A stretch of 40,872 bases of DNA from Ophiosphaerella korrae (GCA_028456385.1 JALNQF010000360.1:1-40872); one strand, 5' to 3'. Shown: positions 1-11,857, numbered from the stretch's first letter. Numbers and translations are program-made. The notes: generated from the letters alone by a model not told the origin.

Positions 1-1529
1 TATAAAATTATAAACTATCTAGCTACTTTAACTTATTATCTATAAAGGATATAATAGTTCTCTATCTAAGTCTATTATATATTAGGTTAAGTTCTACTTA
101 TAAGTAAGTATATATATTAAATAGACCTCTACCTATATTATTAAAAATATAGGCTAATTTAACTTTATTTTAGAATTTTTATAGTATAAAGTCTATACTA
201 TTAAACTTAACTACTATAATAGAATATTATTATTTCCTAATATTTACTACTAATAGTACTACTAGATAACTAACGAAATCCCCTTAGTAGTATACTATAG
301 CGTACCTAGATATTACTTTACTATAGCTTTAAAGAAGCTAGTACTTAAACTATTATTTACTTTTATAAAGCTTCTAAGTAAGTACCCTAATAGGTATATA
401 TAAAACTTATTAATAGATATTTAAACTATTAGTTATTATATAATTAAGGCCTTTACTAAAAGAAGTAGATATATACTTATAGTACTTACTTTAGATAAAA
501 TACTACTACTAGTATACTACTATAAAGTAGCTAGAAAAGTAGATTATATATAATTTTACAAACTACTACTTATAGTAGAGCTTAAAGATATTTTATCTAT
601 AGAACTACTATAACTATATTAAAACCTAATACTCTATTTTAATAAGAAAGCTACTAAAGAACTTCTCTCTTATAAGCTATATAACCTAGAAATTACTTTT
701 AAGCTTAGTATAAAAATCTTAGATACTAAACCTTACTTCTTTATAAAAAAATAAGATAAAGTAATTAAGAAATATATCTAAGAAATAGAAGGTAAGGGCT
801 TTATTAGTAAATATAGCTCTCTAGCTAAAAATAACCTACTAATTATAGCTAAACTAGATAGTAGCTTATAAGTTTATATAAACTACTACAAGCTAAATAA
901 ATCTTCTATTAAAGACTAGTACTCTATTCTATTCTTTAAGGAAATACTAGCTTACTTAAATAAAGTAAAGATTTTCTCTAAATTTAACGTAATATACAAC
1001 TTTTACTACTTACGTATTACTTTAAATTTAGAATAACTAACTACTTTTATTACCTACTTTAGTATATATACTTATAAAGTAGTACCCTTTAGCTTTACTA
1101 ATATACTAGCTACCTTTTAGCGCACTATTAACTTAGCCCTACTATATTATTTAGATAACTTCTATACTATATATATAAATAACGTCTTAATATACTCTAA
1201 TAATAAAATAGACTATATCTAATACGTTTATAAAGTACTTATATAACTAAAAAGGTAATGCTTTTATATAAACTCTAAAAAATCTAGCTTTTATACTACT
1301 TTAGTTAGGTTTTTAGGTATAATTATATTTAATAAAAGAATTACAATAGATCTCTCTAAAGTTAAAGCTATTTAAGAGTAAGAAATACTAAAAACTACTA
1401 AAAAAGTCCTAGCTTTTTTAAGCTATACTAGATTCTTCTAGTACTTTATTAAGGATTACTTAAGCTTTACTTTACTACTTACTAAGTTAATTAAGTCTAA
1501 AGTTATTACTAAACTTACTAAAGGAGATA
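1..1529 (+). pseudogene. Element A, Gypsy pol, left part (linker, reverse transcriptase, start of RNase H)
   Basis: This is the degenerate pol of a Ty3/Gypsy retrotransposon, cut off by the window start. One frame can be followed from about 560 to 1529 by reading TAA/TAG as former Gln/Trp codons. Conserved RT landmarks appear in order: GFISKYSS near 795, KIFSKFNV near 968, YKVVPFSFTNILATF near 1075-1118, then YLDNFYTIYINNVLIYS at about 1145-1197. The last is the YIDD box with both Asp changed to Asn. FLGIIIF follows near 1310. All of these changes fit C-to-T or G-to-A transitions. The part before about 560 should hold protease, but I could not place its active site with confidence. The frame breaks at the target duplication of Element 1 and resumes at 8571 in the same frame. 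Confidence 0.85.
1525..1529. repeat. Target site duplication of Element 1, left (agata)
   Basis: The five bases agata flank Element 1 here and again at 8566-8570. Removing one copy and the element rejoins the Element A frame without a shift, which fixes the junction to the base. Confidence 0.92.
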
Positions 1530-1960
1530 TATAACAGGCCTCTTGTTATTAACTATAGGTACCTATCTTAGAAGAGTTAGTAGATTGTAAGGTAATAACA
1601 AAAGCTTGTGTAGGGATCTACAATAACTATAAATAATAGAAGGTGTTTTGCAACTACCTTGTATTAGCGTTCTATAGTTAAAGGATTAAATTACTAATAC
1701 TATCTTAATAATGCGCGTTGCTACTAACTATATACTTGTCTTAATCTGTTAATCTGTTACTACTAAGAATAATAGATTGTAGATTACTTTAATCTATAAT
1801 CTATTAACGCTAAGAGTCTATAGATTATAGATTACCCTAGGTGTCCTAATTATATGTAGTTTCCTAATCAAGTTCGTATTCTTTGTATTTATAAGAACTT
1901 AATCCTTTAGTTATAGGGCTAATTAGTTCTATCTATATTTCTCTTGTTACTACTGTAACA
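1530..1960 (-). repeat. Element 1 LTR (3' LTR, left copy)
   Basis: 431 bp, the same length as the copy at 8135-8565. It begins tataacagg on the + strand, a TG-to-TA change from the partner's tgtaatagg, and ends ctgtaaca. By eye the two copies differ at about 38 sites, all transitions, with no indels. The changes go in both directions, as expected if each copy was mutated separately by RIP. Confidence 0.93.
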
Positions 1961-1975
1961 CTATCTCTTCTTCTA
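1961..1975 (-). promoter_or_regulatory. Polypurine tract of Element 1
   Basis: On the minus strand this reads tagaagaagagatag and directly abuts the LTR start TGTTACAG. It would prime plus-strand DNA synthesis. Elements 2, 3 and B have matching tracts ending in atag at the same place, which confirms the minus orientation of all four. Confidence 0.8.
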
Positions 1976-2380
1976 GGTAGGTTTTTGTTTATCTATCCTA
2001 AAGCTAAAGTTATTAACCTACTTTCTTTGTTAATTTCTAGTTCCTTATTACTCCTTATAGTTGCCTCTTCTACACGTTATTAATATCTTCTTGCTAATTG
2101 CGTGTTGCGCAATAGTATTAAAATATTTCCTTATTCTTATTATACTTCCTCTAAGTTAAATCCTAAGTGCTCTCCTTATATAGTTTCTATAAACAATAGT
2201 AGGGCTTATAAGGTGTATATTTGTGCGAACGTTTATAGTTCCTATAACGTGTCTAGTGTCTCTCTTATAGAGTGTATGTTTATTATACTTATTCTTGTAT
2301 CTAGGCTTAATAATAATAGGGAGAGCCGTTAACTAGGCTTAAGAGAAATTACTGTCTTAAATCGTAGAGGCTAAAGCTAA
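1976..2380 (-). other. Element 1 3' untranslated part
   Basis: About 400 bases between the end of the pol tail and the polypurine tract. An open frame on the + strand at 2102-2332 runs against the element's coding direction, has no recognisable motif and is treated as chance. I see no further gene here. Confidence 0.5.
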
Positions 2381-5300
2381 GCGTAAGTAGATCTAAGAGC
2401 TTGCGTAGAGTAAGCTAGTAGAGAATTAAGCTTGTCTCTCTTATCTTTATAAGATAAAGGCGCTAAATAATAAGAAATTAGCTGTGTAGTTAGCAGCTCT
2501 AGAAGCTAAGCTAGACTTAGATAAGGTATTTAGTGTTGCTATAGTAGGTCCTGCGTTAGGCGCTCCTATTACCTCTCTATCTAGTAATAGTAATATTAGT
2601 TCTCTTAGTTTACTACTAGGTGTTCTAGAGGGTTTTAACTTTAGAAGTCCTTTAGTTTCTTAGAGTAGTTAAAGTTATCCTCTAGTTCCTATATTTCTTC
2701 CTATAGTTGTCCTTTTTCGTCTATACCTATCTATTTTACTAGATAGTAGTTCTTACTATTATAGAACTAGTGTACTAGGATTTCTTTAACTTCTTATTCT
2801 TCTTATTCTCTATACGTATCTACTTTGTACACTAGTAGTTCTACGTTCTATAGTACTATCTTAAGTAGTACTACGTAGAAAGTTAGGTATATCTTTATTT
2901 TGTTTAGTAGCTTTAATTTAAATATAACTAGCGTAACTTCTTTCTTAATTTTGTATAGTCCTATCTTAACGTAGTCTAATTTTAAACTTAGTCTCTTGCT
3001 CTTAATGTTTTTTCGTACTAACTATACTTTTTCTCTCTCTCTAAATTAGGGTCCTTCTTTGTACTTCTTATTGTAGTACTTAGCTATACAATTATATAGG
3101 AATTCTACGTCCTATCTTAGTTAATCCTATATATTCTTAAGTTTGTTAGCGAAGTTTTCTCCTCTTAGAGACTAAGATATCTAGTTTCTTAGTGTCTAGT
3201 ATATATTAGGCTCGAATCCATAGTTTGCAAAGAAGGGCATTACTCCTATTGCTATATTCTTTACACTATTATATACTAGTTGTGCTATAGGTAGTAGTTG
3301 TACCTAGTTGTTCTAGTTGTAATTAAGGTAGTATCTTAGGTATTATTCTACTATCTAATTTATACGTTCTAATTATCTATCTATTTATAGGTAGTATGCT
3401 ATTAACATTATATATTTAATTCCTAATTGTACTATTATTGTTCTCTATAGTTTTAATATAAATCTTACGTCTCTATCTATAATAATCTTATCTAGTAGTC
3501 TATATTAGCTAATTATAGTTCCTAGAACCTAGTATACTATAACTTCTATTCTACTTTTCTCTTTATATAGTCTAAAGTATAAGTACTTTGTAAGTTTATC
3601 TACTATTGTTAGGATTCTATTGTACTTAACTCCTAATATTAAGTCCTTAGACTTAGGTAGTTTTGTAATAAAGTCTATTGTAATAATTCCTTATAGTTGT
3701 TCTAGTATCTCTATTAGTTATAGTATTCTGTATAGTGCGTATCTATTGTATTTGTTTCTATAGCATTCTATATAGTCTTGTAGTACTTCTATTACTAGTT
3801 GTCTTGCCTTTAAGATGTAATAGTCTCTTAAGAGTCTATCTAATATCTTGTTAATACCTTAGTATCTATGTACTAGCAATTCGTAGAATTGTCGTATAAA
3901 TTCTCTTTAGATCTTTCCTAGAATGTATATTCTTTTATAGGCTTGTGCTAGTCCTTCTTAAGTTTCTAGTTTTTCTATTTCTTTAGATACTTCTTGCGTT
4001 ATTTTCTAGATCTATTTGTCTAGCTTATTGCTTGTTCTTTTAAGTATTGTAGCTATTTTAGGTGTATTTAGGACTAAATGTCTTTCTTTGTTCTTGATTA
4101 GAACTATACTAGTAGCGCTTACTTCTTCTTGTAAGTCTAGTCTTTTACTAAAGGCGTTTACAAATTAGTTATCTTTCTCTTTTGTATATATTATTTCTAT
4201 GTTAAATGTTAATAGAAACTCCTACTATCTTATATAGTATTGTAATAGTTCTTTATTTGTTATAAATCTTATAAGGTTCTTGTAGTCTATATAGACCTTT
4301 GTCTAATATTTTACTCTTTGTAAATATACTCTCTATTGCTTAAATGCTTTGTATATTGCTAGTATTTCTTTATCGTAGATTAGATAATTAAGCTCTACTA
4401 GCTTTATTTTCTTAGAAAAGTATTTAACTAAATACTCTTTGTTAGTCTCTAGGTCTTTTTATATTAGTACTATTCTATAGACTAAGTTAGACGCGTCTGT
4501 TTTTACTACTACTAGTAGGTCTAGGTTATACATTCTAATAACTAGGTTTTCTATAAACTTTCTTTTAATTTTCTTAAATACTTTATTGTATTCTCTTATC
4601 TACTTAAATAGCGTGTCTTTTTTTATAAGTCTAGTTATTAGTTCTATATCTTTAGACTATCTTACTATTAACTTTTTACAAAAGTTAGCTAACCTATAAA
4701 ATTATTGTACCTCTTTTAGGTTTTTTAGTATTGGCTATTTGTTAATTAATCTAATCTTCTCTAGGTTAATTTTAATTTTTCCTAGTTTAATAATAAATCT
4801 AAGGAAGTCTGTTTCCTTTGTGTAAAATTTGCATTTTCTTATTTTTAGAAATAGTTTATTTTTTACTAGTTTCTCTAGTACTTTATGTACGTATTGTACG
4901 TGTTCTTCCTCTATTTCTAAAAATATAAGGATATTATCTAGGTATATAAATGTAAATACGTCTAAGTACTTTCTTAGTACTATATTAATCCTTTCTTAGA
5001 ATGCTACTAGTGCGTTTGTTAAGCTAAACAGCATAACTAGATATTTGTATAGTCTATACTGTGTTCTAAACGCTATCTTCTATTTATCTCCTTTTTTAAT
5101 TCTAATCTAGTAGTACGCGTTCTAAATATCTAGTTTTGTAAAGATTCTTACTTTTCGTAATCTATCTTGTATTCTATCTATTTATAGTAATAGGTATTAG
5201 TTCTTGTTTGTAATTGCGTTAGTTTTCCTAAAATCTACGTAGAGTCTCTTGTTACTTATTCCCTTTTTATCTACGAATATAAGTCTGTATGCTACTAAGG

Positions 5301-8090
5301 ATTTAGATTCCCTTATCTATCCCTTTTTTATTGCATTCTAGATGAATATTCGTTTAATTTTAGATTCTTCTTCTGTTTTCTAGTAGACTAGGCTCTATCC
5401 TACGTCTTTACCTTCTACTAGTTCTATCGCTAGGTCCTATAGTTAATATTCTAGAAGGTAATCTTTAGGTTCTATAAGTTATTTTTCCTATTTCTTGTAC
5501 TCTTTAGGGAATTCTCCTTTACAGGTGCTTATGTTAGCTTTTAACGTGTCTATTCTATAGTAGTTAATTTTTCCTATTCTCTAATTAATCTATAGGTTAG
5601 TTATTTGTAACTATAGTATTCCTAGTATTATATCTTGTTTGTTATTAATTGTCGTTATGTCTATAACTATGTTCTTAATTGTTATTCTTTCTAGTTTTAA
5701 TATAGGGGGAACTGTTTTAAATCTAATAAGTTCTTGGAATAGTTTTCCTTTAATTGTACTTAATTATCGAGGATATTTCTTTGTTGTATACTTTATTCCT
5801 TGTGTTTCTACAAACTTCTTTAATATAAAGTTTCTTGTAGCTCTACTATTAATTATTAATCGTACTTTTCTTTCTTAGTAAGTACTTGTTTTTATAATAT
5901 ATAGGCCTCTTACGCCTTCTAGCTATTCTTGCTTAGGTATCTTTGCGAACTATCTATCTTTCTTAGGCTATAGGCCTACTTTAAGCTTATATTCTTCGTG
6001 TTTTAAGTATTTATCGTATATGTATTTGTACTATAGTCCTCCTTAGACGTATTTTTTAGATAGTTTTAGACTAGGTCTTGCTACTACGTATCTATCTTCT
6101 AGGATTATTTCCTATCCTTAGATATCTTCTACTAGGATTACTCTTGTGTAGTTATAGCCTCTTCTCTATATAGGCTATATATTGTTGTTTGCTTTAGAGT
6201 TTCTATGTATAATGTAATTCTTATCTAGGTATAATATCTATAATACTTTAAAGTGTACTAGATGTTTTAGATCTATTATTTTGTTATCTCCTTCCTAGTA
6301 CTTATCTTTTCTAGGTGTGTCTATTATTAGGATATAGTACACTACTAGTACTCTTAGTGTATAGGCTTTGTTAATCTATTGCGTTTTTTTTACAAAGTAC
6401 TACTATTCTTTTTGTGTAGGTATTCTCCTTACTATAACTATATATTACTTTATCTATTCTTAAAATAGTGTAAACTTTGTTTTCTTAGGATTGCGTTCTT
6501 TCTAGTCTTTATACGTTTCCTCTATACTTATAACTATTAAGTATATTTAAACGAATCTCTATTCTTTGTTTTGTTCTTCTATATCTATTGTTATATAGCT
6601 ATTATAGCTATATATATCTAGCTAGGTATACTTTGTGCCTCTTATGCTAACTTGTCTCTTACTTTCTTGTAGTTCTTTAGAGGAAGCTATAGTAGTCTCT
6701 TTATCTAGTGCTTGTTCTTTAGCCTAGATTAATAGGGTCTAGGGTTCTTCCCCTTCTAAATCTTCTGTTAGTAAGTCTATTATATAGGCTATCTCTTCTA
6801 GCTATGCTTTTATTCTACTTTCTTTTATTGTAGCTACTCTATATCTCTATTTCTATAGGAACTATACTACTCCCTATTTACTAGAAAGATATGTATAGTA
6901 GTTATTATTATAACAAAAGGTCTAATAGAGTATTATATATTATACTTCTTTACTCCTTACTACCTTCTTCTAAGGTTTAGCTTGTACTTTAGGTGCTTCT
7001 TTCTTGTTCTTAGTTGTTTTTAACTAAGTTTCCTTATCTTTTCTTAGGTCCTTACTTCTACATTCTTTTGCAAAGTATCCTAGTTTCTTGTATTTATAGT
7101 ATGCTATATCCCTTTTCTTTTATAATTAGTAGTCTTTTGCGTAGTAGCTTTTCTTACTATAGTTAAAGTATATAAAGTCTTTATTCTTCTTCCTCTTCTT
7201 GTCTTTGTTAGCGTCGAGGATTATAGGGTCTCTTTTATCCTAATTCTAGGTGTAACCTCTATACTTGTTCTTCTTCTATTCTCGAAGATTATTGTTAATT
7301 TATATTGCCTATTATTTTAGAGCTTCTAGCGTTTAGGGTTTTTCTATATAAATTATTTTGTATTGGATTTTTAAGTTTAGTCCTTGTTTAAATCGTAATA
7401 TTAAAGCTAACTTATTCTATTCTGTGTTTTGCGATAGTTATTTAAACTATAATACGTACTCTAGAATACTCTAGCTTTGTGTAAGCTTTTCTAGCTATTC
7501 TTTAGCTTGTTAAGTAACGTCTATATCCCTAAATACTACTCTTATTTGTCTAGTAAAGTATTTGTAACTTCTAAAGATAGCTCTTGTTTTATCCTTCTAG
7601 GTTATTAGGGCGTGTATTGTATAATCTATCTAGTAGGGTTTAAACTATCTTATCGTATTTTCTTTAAGATATATTCTAATATATATTACCTTCTTTTCTT
7701 CTATATTAAAGTATAGTACTTATACGTCTATCTAGAGTTATGCTAAGGCTATAAAGGGTTTTAGTTTTTCCCTTATCTTATTAAACTTCTTAAGGATAGG
7801 TATCTTAGGTAGTTTCTTTGTTGCACTTATTTCTAGTTATTAGGTAATTAATTCTATCTAGTTCTAGCCTTTAATAATAGCTTTAATTTGTACTTTGTTC
7901 TATTTTAAATAGTCTTGTAGTTCCTTGTTCTACGTTTCTAGTGCTTTAATTACTATCTTTATATCCTCTTTGTTATTAATTAGTTTGTTTATACGATCCT
8001 TAATCGTTTCTTATATAGTGCTGTCTGACTTATAACTACTCTTAGGGGCTTTACTTGTTAAGCTTTCTACTATCGTGTTAGCTAGACCGT
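2380..8090 (-). pseudogene. Element 1 gag-pol relic with chromodomain
   Basis: Read right to left. The gag capsid part (about 7.9-7.3 kb) includes LEKLTQS and LRFKQGLNLKIQ. Two CCHC-like zinc knuckles lie at about 7180-7060 (YKYKKLGYFAKEC), with some Cys and His changed to Tyr. The protease motif at 5821-5870 reads INSRATRNFI, which is IDSGATxNFI after G-to-A changes. RT has DIQNAYYQIRI, SLTNALVAFQ (about 5030-5000) and YLDNILIF (about 4950), a mutated YLDD. RNase H follows near 4.45-4.15 kb. Integrase has a zinc-binding region (3.9-3.76 kb), IIIDRDVRF (about 3480-3455) and LERIN with its Glu intact (about 3368). A chromodomain lies at about 2800-2640. A tail of about 85 codons (NPLE...PLSY...LLAY) is shared with Element 3. 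In-frame TAA/TAG are frequent; no start can be fixed. Confidence 0.88.
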
Positions 8091-8114
8091 GCGCTACTTA
8101 CGCTTTACTTCTTG

Positions 8115-8134
8115 CAATAACTAAATTAGTAAGG
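8115..8134 (-). promoter_or_regulatory. Candidate primer binding site of Element 1
   Basis: The 20 bases beside the 5' LTR read ccttactaatttag... on the minus strand and are identical in Elements 1, 2 and 3 despite RIP. The position fits a primer binding site. It lacks the usual TGG that pairs with a tRNA CCA end, so the primer is unknown. Confidence 0.5.
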
Positions 8135-8565
8135 TGTAATAGGCCTCCTGTTGTTAACTACAGGTACCTATCTTAGAAGGGTTAGTAGATTGTAAGGTAA
8201 TAATAAAAGCTTATATAGGGATCTATAATAACTATAAATAATAGAAGGTATTTTGTAACTACTTTGTATTAGCGTTCTATAGTTAAAGGATTAAATTACT
8301 AATACTATCTTAATAATGCGCGTCGCTACTAACTATATACTTGTCCTAATCTATTAATCTATTACTACTAAGAACAATAGATCGCAGATTACTTTAATCT
8401 ATAATCTGTCGACGCTAAGAGTCTATAGATTATAGATTACCCTAGGTGTCCTAATTATGTGTAGTTTCCTAATCGAGTTCGTATTCTTCGTGTTCGTAAG
8501 AACTTAATCCTTTAGTCGTAGGGCTAATTGGTTCTATTTGTATTTCTCTTGTTACTACTATAACA
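8135..8565 (-). repeat. Element 1 LTR (5' LTR, right copy)
   Basis: 431-bp partner of 1530-1960. It keeps tgtaatagg at its left edge and several CG pairs that the other copy has lost, for example around 8480-8500. It ends ctataaca where the partner has ctgtaaca, so this copy has its own G-to-A changes. Confidence 0.93.
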
Positions 8566-8570
8566 AGATA
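8566..8570. repeat. Target site duplication of Element 1, right (agata)
   Basis: Perfect copy of 1525-1529. The Element A frame resumes immediately after it. Confidence 0.92.
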
Positions 8571-11375
8571 AGCTACTTTTTTAAAATACTTAGTATAAGC
8601 TCTTTATAATTACCTAAGAATATATAGACGCTTTTAATAAACTAAAAGCTACTTTTTAGCTAAAAGTAGTTTTACTTTACTTTAACTCTTTAAAACTAAT
8701 CTATATCTAAACTAATACTTCTAGGTAGGCCTTAGGTAGAGTAATAAGCTAACTAAACTAAGATAGAATCTAATAGCTAGTTAGCTTCTTCTTAAAAAAA
8801 TATACCTTAGTAGAATATAATTATAATATCTATAACCTAGAACTTATAGCTATAATCTAAGTATTTAAAGAATAGGAACTAGAGCTTATAAGTAGTCTAT
8901 ATATAATCTACGTTATAATAGACTACTATAATTTAGAAACCTTTATAATAACTAAAAAGCTTAATTACTACTAGGCCTACTAGTTATTATTTCTATCCTA
9001 ATTTAATTTCTATATTAAATATACACTTAGTAATATAAAGAAAGTTATAAACGCTTTAAGCTACTAACTATAGGATTACTCTATAGATAATTCTAATTTA
9101 TAAGTATTAGGAGCTAACTAAATTATCTTAAGCTTTTAAGTCCTAGCCTTAAGTATAAAACTTATACTAAATATAGTAATTTATACTCTAAGCCTTATAA
9201 ACTTATAAAAGCTAGATAGATTTATACTAAAATAAGCTACTATAGTATATACTTACTTTTACTATATTATAGGAATAAAACCTAAATTAGTAAACTTACT
9301 AGAAAATTTTCTACTATACTATAATAAAGAACTAGACCTAGAACTCTTACTATATATTATTAACCTACGCCTAATAAAAGAATTACTAGATATAGTATAC
9401 TTAGAAGACTATATAGCTTAAGCTATATTTACTACTATAGATAGTAGATAATAAAAACTATTAAAAGCTTTCTATAAAGTAAGATACTACTTCTTATATA
9501 TTAATATTAGCTCTACTAGATTAGAGAAAGAAAAGTACTTTTAGGTTAATAAAACGTATCTATATATCTTTCTAAATACTTATCTATACTACTAAATCTT
9601 TAATTTATACTATAACTATTAGTTAGTAAGCTATAAAGGACTTTATAGTATACTATATCTAATATATAAGTACTATTATTAGCTTAAGATACCTTAAGCT
9701 ATTAAGTAATTTTATAATATATACCTAATCTACTACTATATAAAGAACTTATAAGATAGTAAACTTAGTTACTTCTAACTTATACTAATTCTCTACGTAC
9801 CCTAGACTAATATCTTAGTTAACTATATTTAAGCCTTACTAGCTAGTAAAAATAGTAGCTAGATTTATAAATATAATTTAGTAATTTACTACTACTTTAT
9901 AAAAAAACGCTATTTCTTCTCTTATAAGTCTTTAAAACTTAAAGAAGCTACCTAATATTTTATATTTATTTTTAAGCTTTATAGAGTCCTAATAAATATA
10001 CTATCTAATAGAAAGATAACTTTTATTATCTAATTTTAGCGCTATATATATAAACGCCTCTATATTATATAAAAGCTCTAAACTACTTACTACCTAGAAA
10101 CTAATAGCTAAACTAAGTAAGTAAATTAAGCTCTAGAGATCTTTCTAAAGTAATATATTAACTACGCGTAAGATAACTAAGTAGCTTAGCTATATATAGC
10201 TAAGTTCTAGGTAAATAATACTATTAATATATCTATTAAGATAACTCTATTTCTTGTAGATCTAGGGTATTACCTTTGTAGTAGTATATACCCTAGTAAA
10301 AGTAATAAAGATTAACTAAACCTAGCCTAATATAACTAACGTATATAAGCTAATAAGCTACTTAACACCTATAGTAACCTAGTAGCCTACTTTAAAGAAA
10401 AAATACTCTAAGTATAATAAGAGTAAGTAGCTTAAGCTAATACTTCTTACTAAAGTAGACTAGTATATAAAGTTAGTAACTAAGCCTATATTAGTATAGC
10501 TAATTAGAGAACTACTTAGCTAACTCTAAAATTAGACTACTAATAAGTAAGCTTATACTCTATTAAGAAAGTTATCTATAATAGTAGAGTATATAAGCTA
10601 GTACTACTCTAAGAAATACTAAGTAAAGGCGTATTGTTAGTCTTCTCTCTAAAACACTTATACTTTAGAGATTAGAAGCTTTTACTAGATTAAGACTTAC
10701 TATAGCTAATCTCTCTTATTATTACTAATAAAGAAACTAGTAGCGTATATAAAGAATACCTAGTAGAAGCTATCTTAGACGTACGCTTTAAAGAGTATAG
10801 AAAATATATAGGATAGTACTACTTAGTTTACTAGACTAGCTATAATAAACCTATATAAGAGCTAGTAGAAGAATTTATAAAATATAAAGCTACCTTTAAC
10901 TTTTACTAGAACTACTTAGAGAAAGCTAAACTACTAACTCTACGTATACCTAAAAAATAGAGCCTTAATAAAGATATAACCTATTAGAGTACCTTAACTT
11001 ACTAATAAGTATAAAAAAGCTCTCTCTAAGGTATAATTACTACTTTTAGCTCTTACTAAAACTACTTAGATAAGCCTAAAACTATTAATAGGCGTAAAAA
11101 AGCTTTTATAAAGTATAATTACTACTTTTAACTTTTACTAGAACTACTTAAAAAAGCTTAAAATACTAACTATATACTTAAAATAAAGCTCTAATAAAGA
11201 CGTAACTTAGTAAAGTACTCTAGCTATTAGTAGGTATAAAAAGGCCTTCTAATACGTAATTAAAAAACTTTACTACTAGCTAAAGCTAAATTATAGCGTA
11301 AAAATAGTAGAAGTAGTTTACTTTAGCTAGTAAGTATAAAACTTTTTTTAAGTTAGTACTTACTTTTACTACTAT
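8571..11375 (+). pseudogene. Element A, Gypsy pol, right part (RNase H, integrase, chromodomain)
   Basis: Continues the pol frame of 1-1529. RNase H is plain: FFLKKYTLVEYNYNIYNLEL at about 8782-8840, then TKKLNYY and ending near INALSY (about 9050). The integrase begins near 9.38 kb. The stretch around 10100-10145 reads TNSxTKxVNxALE, the usual QTDGQTERVNQxLE with the catalytic Glu changed to Lys and Asp to Asn. Further along is QVNNTINIS. A chromodomain lies at about 10765-10930 (EAILDVRFKEYRK, then LVEEFIKYK). Q and W positions are TAA/TAG throughout. The end of the chromodomain is repeated in tandem afterwards. The tail runs into Element B at 11376. Confidence 0.87.
10874..11244 (+). repeat. 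Tandem duplication of the chromodomain C-terminus in Element A
   Basis: Three imperfect copies: about 10874-11020, a shorter copy at about 11021-11103, and about 11104-11244. Each has a block like tataattactacttttaac followed by ttactagaactactta and ends in taaaaaagc or taaaaaggc. In protein terms each repeats the FIKYKATFNFYQNYLEKA segment. All copies are RIP-mutated, so the duplication is older than the last RIP. Confidence 0.7.
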
Positions 11376-11380
11376 AGCTA
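11376..11380. repeat. Target site duplication of Element B, left (agcta)
   Basis: agcta here and at 32338-32342 flank Element B. The match sits exactly at the LTR edges tattaag (from TGTTAAG) and ataaca. Confidence 0.85.
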
Positions 11381-11823
11381 TATTAAGTCCTTAGAACTAA
11401 GTAAGAGTAATAAGGGTAAGTAGGCTTCTATAAGACAAGTAAGGTTAATAAATAAATTAGTTACTTAACTTAATTAATAGTTAGCTCTTATTAGAGTTTT
11501 ACGATGTATATAAGTATTAATAGGTAGATAAGAATCTAATTAAAGTATTAGTTATAATACTCTATTAAGATAAGAGGTAATAAAGAGATTAAATATAATA
11601 GTCTATAAGGGTCTATTAACGTTCTTATATACTTACTATCTAGCGTTTATTTCTAAGTACTTACTCTAGAGTGTTTACTCTAGAGCGCTTATTCTAGAGT
11701 ATTTACTCTAAAGTATTTACTCTAGAGCGTTTACTACTAAATAGTTATATATTCTACTATACTATATTACCTAGCCTAATTACGTACAATATAATAGCTT
11801 ACCTACTACTTAGTATTATAATA
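11381..11823 (-). repeat. Element B LTR (3' LTR, left copy)
   Basis: 443 bp. It begins tattaagtcc and ends attataata, with TG to TA and CA to TA at the termini. It is homologous over its length to 31923-32337. The 28-bp length difference equals two units of the internal 14-bp tandem repeat. Confidence 0.87.
11661..11730. repeat. 14-bp tandem repeat inside the Element B left LTR
   Basis: Five units of the type ttactctagagcgt, plus a decayed sixth at 11647-11660. Most units hold the 8-bp palindrome ctctagag. The partner LTR has four units at 32189-32244. Confidence 0.88.
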
Positions 11824-11838
11824 CTATCTCTCTTTCTT
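11824..11838 (-). promoter_or_regulatory. Polypurine tract of Element B
   Basis: Reads aagaaagagagatag on the minus strand and abuts the LTR. It shows B runs on the minus strand, the opposite of Element A, so this LTR belongs to B rather than A. Confidence 0.75.
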
Positions 11839-11852
11839 ACGCTAGGTCTATC

Positions 11853-11857
11853 TTTAG
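11853..11857. repeat. Target site duplication of Element 2, left (tttag)
   Basis: tttag is repeated at 18958-18962, immediately outside the other LTR of Element 2. Confidence 0.9.

Larger units (their letters stand above)
1530..8565 (-). mobile_element. Element 1: full-length Ty3/Gypsy chromovirus, 7036 bp
   Basis: A complete LTR retrotransposon inserted into the RT/RNase H part of Element A. It has 431-bp LTRs at both ends, an agata target duplication, a polypurine tract next to the left LTR, and gag-pol reading from right to left. The left LTR therefore is the 3' LTR. It retains more TG, CA and CG than the surrounding Element A, so it looks younger and less RIP-mutated. It is still clearly dead: the pol frame has many TAA/TAG and altered catalytic residues. 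Its internal part is closely related to Elements 2 and 3. Confidence 0.93.

Noticed and set aside
2102..2332. 76-codon open frame on the + strand
   Set aside because: It runs opposite to the coding strand of Element 1, in its 3' part, has no recognisable motif and is not supported by comparison with Elements 2 and 3.
2463..2640. Second minus-strand frame without stops after the chromodomain of Element 1
   Set aside because: The neighbouring frame, not this one, continues pol and aligns with Element 3 in blocks, so this one is probably fortuitous.
5639..5878. 79-codon open frame on the + strand
   Set aside because: It is the antisense of the protease/RT region of Element 1, where the real minus-strand frame has clear motifs.
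11661..11730. Short regular repeats considered as a CRISPR array
   Set aside because: The units are contiguous 14-mers without spacers, inside a eukaryotic LTR.
11381..11823. This LTR taken as the 3' LTR of Element A, since it follows A's chromodomain
   Set aside because: Its polypurine tract is on the right and reads on the minus strand, its partner LTR is at 31923-32337, and agcta duplications flank that pair. It belongs to Element B.
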